64,000 bases of DNA, from NCBI RefSeq assembly GCF_000226095.1, contig NC_016473.1, positions 4,960,001 to 5,024,000 of the forward strand. Direction: 5' to 3'. Under the pieces are notes generated by a model. The model searched no databases and had not been told where the DNA came from. It was given only the letters and a program-made list of their open reading frames with translations. Positions 1 to 9,526 of this stretch are shown here, piece by piece (position 1 is the first letter of the stretch; each line of letters begins with the position of its first letter). The DNA is from Thermothelomyces thermophilus ATCC 42464. Lineage: Eukaryota; Ascomycota; Sordariomycetes; Sordariales; Chaetomiaceae. Both the position numbers and the translations under genes were made by a program.

Positions 1-2786
1 AATGGACATTGAATAAGCATCCATTCTGGTGGCCTGGGAGGAGAGGTCGTCCGAGGGAATGGTTTAACACGAGGACTGGGGCAAGAAAGGGGTGTCGAGG
101 GCAGGAACTGGACAGTTTTATGCGCGGGATAGTTGCGAAGCACCGGAGGCGCGAAGGGCAGGCGCGAAGGGCAGGCGCGGCAATGGAGGGTGAGTAGAGA
201 GATCCGGGTCTGTGCCGACAGCTCAAAAGCGAGATGTTACAACCGCAAATATATATACAGCCAAAAGGAAACGGAATATGCGGATCCAAAGCCGTAGAGG
301 CAGGAAATGAGCTGACCAGACCAACTTGGCCGGGAAAGGATGGGAGGGACACACAGACTGCCTCGCCACACCTAGTCTCAGCAACTCGACCAGGCGCTAT
401 GGAGGAGGTGCGGGCTAGGACGGATAACGGAAATGAAGTGCCCGTGGCTTGCGGGCCCGATAAAAAAGCCCGCAGCGACCGACGAAACAAAGCAACAGAT
501 AAAGCTGGAGGCACAGGAACCAAGTATGAAATAACGGAGCTACAATTGGCGGTTCTGGTGACACCCAAAGTGACATGCAAAAACAACTCGAGAGAGCGTA
601 GCCGCTGATGAGGGGCAGGCAGGCAAACCGCTTGGTGCCATAGCTACACCCCTCCAACTGCGGGCCAATAGAGAGCGCGCTGCTGAGCATGCCATCTGAC
701 CTTGGGAGTCATTGTGATCCGGCCTCCCTGTCTCACTCCCGTTCCCGACGCATAGCTAGCTGAAAGTGAATTGATAAGCCGAAGATGGACTCACCGGTAA
801 CGGATCCTCGGTGCACTTCGAGATTGGCAGTGGAGAACTGGCCGGAGCGATGGAAATGGACGCATACCCTGCACTTGTTGTGCCTTCGGTAAGTTTTGTG
901 GTGCAGGCAGGCAAGTGGGTACCTCACCTATCTGGTAGTGTAGGTCCTGTATTGTATTGAAGTTAAGGTATGTAAAGTACGGATCCGTACGTACTGTACC
1001 TTAGTGTCGTATTCCGTAGTCAGTGGTTGTTAGTAGTTATGTTGCAGATCCGTAAATGTGCGCAGTGTCGGGAGCACTGCCGGGTCTTCGTACTTCATAG
1101 TGTAATCTGTACAATATGTGCAAAATAATTGTACCCGAAGAGACAGCAACAGATCGGAAACTGCTAACCAATGGAAGCCTGAGCTCCACAACTCGACACC
1201 GCTAATTGCAAACGGGACTGAAGGGTTTATAGGAAGGCTCGACGATAGGAACGTGCTCCTTCGTTCATTTGGGCATTCGTTCAAGAGTACCCGCAAGCGC
1301 CAGTCCCGCCCGAACTTGTCCTCTACTGTTTAATGCCAGAATTGGCTGAGCGGATTTGAGTGTTGGCTGGTTTGGCACACACAACCGTTGGGTACCTAGG
1401 GTAGGAGCAGTGCAAAGTTCATGGACTCAACCGAGATTCTCAGAATGGGCTCGCCTAATACGCGGGGCGCTGGCGGCTCGGTTATAAGTGCTACTTTCTC
1501 TGCTGTTGCTATAATCCGAGAAGGAGGTACCAAGTACCACTCTATGCTTCAGCAATTCAAAGACGCGGGGCGGGTGGGGGAAGGCGGGGCGCCCAGTCCC
1601 GTTGAAAGACGCAGAGAACTTCGAACCCTAGCTGATGGCAAGAGCCGGGACTTTGAGACTTCTCGAGAACTACTTTTTTTGAGACTTCTCGAGAACTACT
1701 TTTTTTGAGACTTCTCGAGAACTACTTTTTTTGAGACTTCTCGAGAACTACTTTTCCGCACCGCGCGTCGTCTTACATGTACTGCGCAGTGCGATCTGTT
1801 GCATCGAGACATCACAGGATCGGTTCGACTTGTTGTATATTATGCAGGTCATGGGATATCCAATGTTGTTCCAACCAGTTGAACGCAGACCAACCGTTTT
1901 TTTCAGAGTCGGTGCCAGACAGGCCAGGCAATGACAATTATGAAGCGTTTCGAAAAGACCGGGTTGGAAATATACGGGCGGCGGACTTGCTCTCGTCGTC
2001 CATGGTCACGATGTCAGGGGAGTATCTCTTTGTAAGCAATGATGCGAGCGGCTCACAAGAGACTCCGCCTTGCGGAGCCAGGGTGGCCTTCCCTAGAGTT
2101 ACCGTGAATTACAGGAAATCGAAGACGTTGATAATCGAAGAAGCCCTTTTCTATCGAATTGAGACCTTCAAAGACCTTCAAGTCGAATCACGAAGGGGTC
2201 CGGGTCTTCCATTTTTCCAAACTGCTGAACTCTCTTGTCGACTCACGTACTACAAGTACACTACACGCAATAACTTAAGGCAGTGCCATGCACCGATCCC
2301 CGCACATCATCACATGCACAGTCGCGGGGAACAAGGAGCTCTGCGATACCTGAGACCGGGGTGCAAGGGGGAGGCCAAGCTAGCGGCCAATCGCATGGCA
2401 TCTATTACTCCTCTTGGCATTCCTCCCCACAGCGGAGCCCCAGGTTCCCAAACGGTTCCAGACTGCTTTGACAGCCGAGGCACTCATAGAGAACGAGCCG
2501 AAGCAAGCCTCAAATGTCCGACAAGACCGATCAACCGGAGTGAGCTCTCAGGATCCTTGTCCTGGCGACCACACACCAGAGTTAAAACGGTCGAGGTGTC
2601 AGCTTATTAGTAGTGTGCTCAGTGACACACCGTCCCATTTTTCCTCTCCATTGCCCTGTCTCGTCCCATTGTTCCTTTATTAACCTGCCTTGACCTGCTG
2701 TGATCCTTCCTCTCTACCCCTCACCATCACCAATCGGCCTTGGAAAGACAGCCTGAGCGCCCAACAAAGTGACAGCCACCGCAGCA
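1..2786. other. Intergenic region upstream of the acyl-CoA dehydrogenase gene
   Basis: No convincing gene. The longest open frame (1777-2610, plus strand, 277 codons) has no recognisable motif and has the mixed composition of chance translation. The stretch holds an imperfect 40-bp palindrome at 964-1003 and a four-copy 26-bp tandem repeat at 1655-1755, listed separately. The last few hundred bases, rich in C and T (about 2640-2720), probably hold the promoter and leader of the next gene. Confidence 0.6.
1655..1755. repeat. 26-bp tandem repeat, four copies
   Basis: Units lie at 1655-1680, 1681-1706, 1707-1732 and 1733-1755 (the last lacks most of its T run). Each starts GAGACTTCTCGAGAACTAC and ends in a run of T. 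The copies are identical over the shared part, so the array is young or kept uniform. Every unit holds the perfect 10-bp palindrome TTCTCGAGAA. The period is not a multiple of three and there is no gene here, so the array is not coding. Confidence 0.95.
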
Positions 2787-4337
2787 ATGCCTCTCGAGGT
2801 TCCCTCCAAAACCTTCACCCGCGCCGAGGTCGCGAAGCACAACACCGAGGACAGCACCTGGTTTATCATCGACACGGTCGTCTACGATGTGTCGGATTTT
2901 CTGGATGCCCACCCCGGTGGCGAGGCAGTGCTGAGGCAGGTCGCCGGCACCGACGCGACCGTCGCCTTCTACAACCTTCACCGGCACGAGGTGCTGCAGA
3001 AGTACTCCAACCTGGCCATCGGCACCATCGAGGGCGAGAAGCAGTCCATCATCACCCCAGCGCCCGGCGACCTCTCTCCCGTGCCCTACGCCGAGCCGCT
3101 CTGGCTCACCCCGGCCTTCAAGTCGCCCTACTTCAAGGAGAGCCACCGGCGCCTGCAGCGCGCCATGCGCAAGTTTACCGACGAGTACATCACCCCCGAG
3201 GCCCTCGAGAAGGAGCGCTCGGGCGAGTACATAAGCCAGGAGCTGATCGACCGCATGTCCAAGGCGGGCGTGCTGCACATGCGCATGGGCCCCGGCAAGC
3301 ACCTGCACGGCGTCAACCTGCTGGATGGCGCCGTCGACGGCAAGGAGTTCGACTACTTCCACGACATGATCTGCGCCCAGGAGCAGGTCCGCGCCGCCTG
3401 CCGCGGCTTCCAGGACGGCAACATGGCCGGCATGGTCATCGGCCTCACCTGCATCCTCAACTTCTGCAAGAACCCCGAGCTCAAGAAGAAGGTCACCGAC
3501 GAGGTCCTCTCGGGCAGGAAGAAGATCTGCCTCGCCATCACCGAGGCGTTCGCCGGCTCCGACGTCGCCGGCCTCCGCACGACCGCCACCAAGACGCCCG
3601 ACGGCAAGCACTACATCGTCAACGGCACCAAGAAGTGGATCACCAACGGCGTCTTCTCCGACTACTTCGTGACGGGCGTCAACACGGGCAAGGGCCTCTC
3701 CGTCCTCCTCATCGAGCGCGGCGAGGGCGTCGAGACGAAGCCGATCAAGACGTCGTACTCGCCCGTCGCCGGCACCACCTACATCACCTTCGACAACGTC
3801 AAGGTCCCCGCCGAGAACCTGCTCGGCGAGGAGAACAAGGGCATCTACGTGATCCTCTCCAACTTCAACCACGAGCGCTGGACCATGGCCTGCGCCACCA
3901 TCCGCTACATGCGCCTCGTGGTCGAGGAGTCCCTCAAGTGGGCCCACCAGCGCATCGTCTTCAAGAAGCGCCTGATCGACCAGCCCGTCATCCGCCAGAA
4001 GCTCGCGAAGATGATCGCCCTCTGCGAGTCCCACCAGTCCTGGCTCGAGACCATCACCTACCAGATGTGCAACATGTCCTACGCCGAGCAGGCCAAGCAC
4101 CTCGGCGGGCCCATCGCCCTGCTCAAGATGAGCGCCACCCGCGCCGCCCACGAGATCGCCGACGAGGCCGTCCAGATCTGGGGTGGCCGCGGCCTCACCC
4201 AGACCGGCATGGGCCGCGTCATCGAGAACTTCAACCGGACCTACAAGTTCGACGCCATCCTGGGTGGTGCCGAAGAGGTGCTCGCCGACCTCGGCGTGAG
4301 GCAGGCTATGAAGTTCATGCCCAAGGCGGTATTGTAA
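2787..4337 (+). CDS. Cytochrome b5-acyl-CoA dehydrogenase fusion
   Basis: Single exon, 516 residues. An N-terminal cytochrome b5 domain (about 5-80) has heme ligand H42 in HPGG and H65 or H67 as the second ligand. An acyl-CoA dehydrogenase domain follows (about 110-510) with FAD-binding motifs such as ITEAFAGSD and KKWITNG and the C-terminal IWGGRGLTQTGMGR helix. The family dehydrogenates acyl-CoA at the alpha-beta bond using FAD; the b5 domain may pass the electrons on. The usual catalytic Glu of the late loop (IYEG in medium-chain enzymes) is Gly here (AILGGAEE). E363 in NHERW sits where isovaleryl- and long-chain enzymes carry their base, so it is the likely catalyst. The start is the ATG at 2787; the frame opens slightly earlier, at a GTG. 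Substrate and compartment are unknown; no SKL-type peroxisomal tail is seen. Confidence 0.95.
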   Translation: MPLEVPSKTFTRAEVAKHNTEDSTWFIIDTVVYDVSDFLDAHPGGEAVLRQVAGTDATVAFYNLHRHEVLQKYSNLAIGTIEGEKQSIITPAPGDLSPVPYAEPLWLTPAFKSPYFKESHRRLQRAMRKFTDEYITPEALEKERSGEYISQELIDRMSKAGVLHMRMGPGKHLHGVNLLDGAVDGKEFDYFHDMICAQEQVRAACRGFQDGNMAGMVIGLTCILNFCKNPELKKKVTDEVLSGRKKICLAITEAFAGSDVAGLRTTATKTPDGKHYIVNGTKKWITNGVFSDYFVTGVNTGKGLSVLLIERGEGVETKPIKTSYSPVAGTTYITFDNVKVPAENLLGEENKGIYVILSNFNHERWTMACATIRYMRLVVEESLKWAHQRIVFKKRLIDQPVIRQKLAKMIALCESHQSWLETITYQMCNMSYAEQAKHLGGPIALLKMSATRAAHEIADEAVQIWGGRGLTQTGMGRVIENFNRTYKFDAILGGAEEVLADLGVRQAMKFMPKAVL

Positions 4338-5238
4338 GGAGAGGTGGGGTAGTATATGTATCCGGTGGTCAGCTAGGCGTTTTTGTGTATGTAATATATA
4401 GATATATCATCTTGGCATGGGCAGCTTATAGGGCAATCTGATCCGTGTGTTGGGCATCACCATTCATGTGTTAGCGGTTGATGACCAATTGTGTACCCTG
4501 CTTCATGGTCGTCAATCACGTAGCGCCGGCAACTCTTCGCGATTACTCTTTTTGCGCACGCACCAGACACTATTGCGGTCCGCGTCGGTGACCCCAGACC
4601 GTCGTCAATTCCTTTGGAGCCTGAGATGTAGCCACCATTCCAGTCCCATGATCTAGTCGTTAATCCGTGACAAGAGATTCCCAGAAAACCAGACGTTGCA
4701 GCCAAGCAAATGCAGCGCTCCTCCACCCGATGAGAGAGACTTGAATGCAAACCTGTTTTAGGTAGCCCTCGCCGTCCCGACGCCAAGATGGTTGAACTTT
4801 TCCATCGCCCGGTGATCCGTGGTCATGATGCCTTCTGATGAAGTGTGTGTTGTGAAGGTTGTGCAAAAGTGCAGAAAAAGAAACACCAAAACAGAAACTA
4901 GGGGAGAAACCGCGGCCCCAAAACCGAAAATGCGAGAAGAAGCAAGCCAGGGCACTGTCAGCTGGGAGGGTATCCAGGCCACTGAGATACCAGCAACACA
5001 ACCCGTGGGATTCCGGCGCGCGAGCACCAGACAGGCACCAGACAGGCGCCAGAAAGGTGGTGTATGGCGCACCCGCCTTGTCGTTCAACCTCCATTGAGA
5101 CCGCCGTACCAGCTAGTCCCCTTGAACCCTTTCTCTACCTCCGTTGCGAAGAGCTAGATCAATCCCGAAAGGTTGACCGACCGGCTAAAGAACCGGGGTC
5201 GTCGAAGGCAACTGCGGCCATCTCCCGTACACCACAAC
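4338..5238. other. Convergent 3' intergenic region
   Basis: Lies between the 3' ends of the dehydrogenase (plus) and GIS2 (minus). Open frames here are short and unlike known proteins. The region must hold both 3' UTRs and poly(A) sites. A nearby direct repeat of ACCAGACAGGC occurs around 5027-5047. Confidence 0.6.
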
Positions 5239-6651
5239 TTAGTTGTTGGGGCACTGAGACTGAACGTGACCGGGCTGCTGGCACTTGTAGCAGATCTTCT
5301 CACCGCCTGTCGACTCCTTGGGGCAGTCGCGCGACAGGTGGCCAGAAACGCCGCAGTTGTAGCACTTGTTGCCGTTCACGCAGTCGCCTATTTCGCGTCA
5401 GCCAGAACTTCTCGGAGAGTACGTTTGAATGCAGCTTACGCGAGAGATGGCCGATGCCGCCGCACGAGTAGCAGGTCTTCTGGCCATAGCCGCCGCCATA
5501 GCCGCCGCCGTAACCGCCGCCGTACGAGGGACCGCCCTTGCTGCAGTTGCGAGCAATGTGGCCGATCTCACCGCACTACACCCGTCAATCAGCAGACCAT
5601 CCCTGAAAGAAGAGTTGACGGTTATTCACCTTGTAGCATTCAGCGCCGGCCTGGCCTCCGCCACCGCCGCTCTGGCACTCGCGGGAGATGTGGCCGGGCT
5701 GGCCGCAGCGGTAGCAAGTCTTGGTATCCTTGGGGCCCTCGGGACATTCACGGCCTGCAACCAAGTCAGAAACCTGGATTGAAGGTCATGTCGAAGGACA
5801 GTCTACTCACTTATGTGACCCTCACCTGAATATCGCAGATGCTGGTTAGTCCGGCTCGTTGCGGTGAGACCTGGAGCTTACTTACCACCGCAGTTGTAGC
5901 TAGAGGATAGTCAGCAACCAAAATACCGAATCACCAAAATAATGCCAGCGAGAGAAAAGCGTAGCTTACCACTTAGCCGCACCCTTGTTTGGGCAGTCAC
6001 GAGCCTGGAAGTATAGGGTTAGTGGCCGAAAAAGTCACATCGTTATTATCCTATCTCGTAACCGATCTCTCCGCACTCGCCGACAGCTTGCATACCTGGT
6101 GAGTAGTTTGGCCGCCTAGATTTTCTCTCATGTCAGACGATCTCTCTCCCCAACACAGGCAGGAAGGGCGCTTTCAAAAGTAGTATGAGGATAGCGGCCT
6201 CCGAGCGCAAACAGACAACCTTCGGACGAGCCTCTCGGTCATCCAAGCCATTTTGCTGGGTGTTGGTCGAGATGACCAATCCCCAATTGTTTTGTTTCCA
6301 AGGCCCCGCAGGTAACGTTTGGTATGACGGACAAAATCCCAATATCGCGGGGATGCACCGACATGGCGGAGCTAAAACCGACCACAATTCTCATGCTCGT
6401 GTCTGTACTCGTGCATCCACTCTCGCGCTTAGGTCTTGCGGACGTCCCCAACTGACAATATGGCCAGAGGCCTGCCAGGTTCTGCGATGCGATGTATACA
6501 TGCGCAATCGTCACAAGATGCGGGTTGCGGGTGGCGGTGATTGCGCTCAGAGGCGCAGAGGCGCAGGGCAAACAGGAACTAGAGCGAAGGAACTGCGACG
6601 GCAAAACTCACAGGTGAAGCAGGGCCGACCCTGAGAGCTGTAGTCCTGCAT
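5239..6651 (-). CDS. GIS2: CCHC zinc-knuckle nucleic-acid-binding protein (Gis2/Byr3/CNBP family)
   Basis: Eight exons, read on the minus strand: 6651-6612, 6115-6096, 6004-5970, 5899-5886, 5825-5811, 5754-5630, 5575-5440 and 5387-5239. They join in phase to 177 residues starting [14 protein letters not shown] and ending CPNN. The product has seven CCHC knuckles (CX2CX4HX4C): CFTC, CYNC, CYRC, CYKC, CYSC, CYNC and CYKC. A Gly/Tyr linker ([13 protein letters not shown]) lies between knuckles 4 and 5. Yeast Gis2 and human CNBP bind G-rich RNA or DNA and help translation and mRNA handling. Every junction has GT and AG ends and keeps the knuckle spacing, which strongly supports the model. The 14-, 15- and 20-bp exons and the 496-bp first intron are unusual. 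Confidence 0.93.
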
Positions 6652-9217
6652 CGTGAATGTGGTAGATGGTGGTGATGGTCTTGTGTTCTTTGGTTCTGCG
6701 CGACGCGATCACCGGTCAGTCTCGTTATAAGTGACGATGAAGTTTCCGATTGCCTGGGTGGGAATAGAAAAGTGTTTCGGTATTGGAGGGATTTTGAGGA
6801 CTGCGCACACAGCAAAACCAGAAGGTGGGGTGGCGCTTGTGTGTGGGGTATTTTCACTGACCAAAGGGGGAAATTCTTCGGTGTGTGTGACGAATGTGCA
6901 ACACAATTGCCCACGATGGTTTGAACGGAATTGTTGGTGTTGGAGAGGGGAGAGAAAACTTGGGGGAGTAGAAGGAATACCTGGAACTAAGTACCTCTTA
7001 AGGATTTCTCATTGATGGAGGTAAGGCAGGGGAAAGGCGAGAATAGATGAACGAAGGGAGCGGGCTCGCCTGGCAGAACTAGATTCGATTGAATTTTTCT
7101 GAGCGTGGCAGTTGTGTGGGGCACCCCTGCTCACTGTTTTCCCTATCGCCTACTCCGTGGTGCAGTTGTCGCTGCAAATCCCATGCTCGGCTCTGTCCAG
7201 CTATTGTTGTGGAGGGGATGCGGAATGCCGATCTACCGTTGAAGAACGTTGAACGGGACACCGTCGATGGCCTGACAACTGCCTCAGCGCAAGAATTCTC
7301 GGTTGAATGCAGCTTTGCGGCAGCCTTGAGATGAGCGTGTCAGACCCTCGTTGCTTCCCTTCTTCCCTTTTACTGCACCCCTCGGTCGGGTCCTCCTTCT
7401 TCGGCCTGCTGGTCAAGAGAAGGGCAACGAGTTACGGATCCCAGTCACAATGGTTGCAGAAACAAACCGTAACCTCCAACGACCACTCTGTATCATACTA
7501 AGCAACGTAGCATCTCAAGGTTAAAGCCTTTGCTCTTGATAGCTAACGACAGAGATAGTCCGTCTCATGAGAGTTGGGTGTGTCACCTCCAATCTTGGAA
7601 AGCAATGCGTGGTCAGCCGCCCCTGCATTGAACGCGGGCCCGGTCTTTTTGTTTGAGCCGGTCTCAACCGACAGAGTGCTCCCGCCTGTTATCTGTCCCT
7701 TGCCTCGGTGTTCAACCTGCAGTTAGCCAGTGTGGGCCTCTTTTACGTGGCTTGACTTGCTTCTCAACCTTCGTAGATGCTCAAGGCATGTGCATTCACA
7801 GTCAATGACATCCAGGAACCCCCCCTAGAGCTCGATACTACAAGCTGTCTCATTGTTTCCCTCGTCTTACTGCCAGGCCCACATCCTCTTAGTGAAGTGA
7901 CAGACTGAATAGCGACAACTGCCCAGTGCGTGACGAGTCCCAATGCGCGACACACACGCTAAACGCAGTTCGGCTTGCCCACTGCCGAACCGGGAGCCCT
8001 CTGTTTGACATGCTTTTCGCGCATGGAGAACTTCTTGAGAAGACAGGTCGGGAGATCTAAGAAACACACACGCGCCTGCAGAGTGACTGGCTCACGCACA
8101 TTTAGCCGGGCTTCAATTGGGACATGCCGCTTGGAGCATCGCACCAAACACTCCAGAATATTTCTGAACTTTGCTCAAAGCATGCCCGGAGTTGTTTCCT
8201 TGGCCACCATACTCCGTGTTTTGTCCCTAATGTGCCAGGCCTCGGGTCTCTTGGTTCAAAGGGAGATGAGGTATTGACAACATGAGGTTCTCCAAAACGG
8301 GACTCTTTTAGCTAGGTTGATTCTATTACAGACGCCGAGACAGAAGGACAGCGTCTTTGAGGCAGTTAGGTTTCCTGACAAGCGGATGGGTCTTGGGCCC
8401 CCAGGTAAGGCCGGAGGGGATTTTTGCCACGTTTAGGTGTCCGTGAGCCGGAGATTTGATATCTCCGCGAGAATGGCAGGAGGAACCTTCCCATATATGG
8501 AGAGCAGGTGGACGCGCTTTGTGCAACTTTCTGCTGGCAACTACAGCCATTGGACCAGTTGATGACGTCGTTATCTTACCGATATTGGTGCCCCAACATC
8601 CCTTGGACGATGAAGATAACGGCAGAATCATCCGACGGATGCAAGGCAAGGCTGCTTAGATTGAAAGATGTACCACTGATCGATTTGTGCCGTGATTATT
8701 ACGTGGGAGATGCCTGGGCTACGGACGACAGTACCTACCTTACCTTGCAGTAGGGTCTCAACTAACTACGCGGTCTTGGTGGTCCCAGCTTGAGCCCTGG
8801 ACAAGTAGCCCCAGTTACCCATATAAAGCAACCTATGGATGCCGTTGAGGACCCCGGTCTCCCCCGTAGGCGATGCGGCATATCTCTACAGTACGGAGTA
8901 GCAGTCGAGGTTTGGGAGTGGAGGGAAGGGAAGCAAGGGCTCGATCTGCGGTTGCGCAAAGGGTCCCGCCCCACCTACCTAGACGGTACGGAAGCTGCCT
9001 GGATAAGTACCTGGTACCCAGTTCCGATAATTGATAACGTTACCAGGAAGGACTCACAACACCTGGTACGTACTACCTGACTCTGGCAACTCACGTACCT
9101 TAACTATTGTTAGTACGGATTATTTGTTTAATAGTGGCTGCGGAGTGGGTAACTAAGGTAACTACTCTGTACTGCCAGGTTGTTTGGCAAAGCAGTCTCG
9201 GCCCCATCATGTGATCT

Positions 9218-9259
9218 GGCGCGTTAGAAGCGCCATTAAAACCCCTGTATTACAGGGGT
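9218..9259. promoter_or_regulatory. Two adjacent inverted repeats upstream of SAE2
   Basis: GGCGC at 9218-9222 pairs with GCGCC at 9230-9234 around a 7-nt loop. Then ACCCCTGTA at 9241-9249 pairs perfectly with TACAGGGGT at 9251-9259 around a single base. They lie about 270-310 bp before the SAE2 start codon and just before the MluI box. Arms this precise suggest dimeric factor sites; no factor is identified. Confidence 0.55.
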
Positions 9260-9263
9260 CCCA

Positions 9264-9269
9264 ACGCGT
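9264..9269. promoter_or_regulatory. MluI cell-cycle box (ACGCGT)
   Basis: ACGCGT is the MBF (Mbp1-Swi6) binding core that drives G1/S expression of DNA synthesis and repair genes in fungi. It lies 258 bp upstream of the SAE2 start codon and next to two dyads. Single copy, so the role is inferred from the fit to a DNA-repair gene. Confidence 0.45.
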
Positions 9270-9526
9270 CGCTGGACACGGTAACGGACTGGTGCCTATG
9301 GGTCCCGTCTCTCAACATTCAACACATTATCGGTTTTGAGATCTCCTGCTTCATTCCGACGCTGTTTCTCGGTCTATCTTTCTTACCAACCTCTTCAATG
9401 GAGTGCGAATCGCGCAAGGTGGTTGGAATCTTTTCTCACCATTGGAAGCTCTCAGCACGGCGGCCTGACCCTCCGAGATCACGCTTACCGACAGGATCGA
9501 AGCCGTACGCTCTCGAGCCTTAGAAG

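Larger units (their letters stand above)
6652..9526. other. Intergenic region between divergent GIS2 and SAE2
   Basis: About 2.9 kb without a supportable gene. The GIS2 promoter and leader should lie in roughly 6652-7100, and the SAE2 promoter in the last 350 bp, where two inverted repeats and a MluI box occur. Open frames across 7089-8753 are short, overlap on both strands and show no motif. Confidence 0.6.

Noticed and set aside
1777-2610. 277-codon open frame in the left spacer
   Set aside because: No motif and mixed composition, with overlapping frames nearby; likely chance.
2727-4151. Long antisense open frame opposite the dehydrogenase
   Set aside because: It mirrors a GC-rich coding frame with G/C third positions; Leu/Val/Gly/Asp-rich with no domain.
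5173-5829. Plus-strand open frames over GIS2
   Set aside because: The minus strand encodes seven exact zinc knuckles through this sequence.
6116-6611. snoRNA within the long GIS2 intron
   Set aside because: No C-box on the transcribed strand and no clear box pairs.
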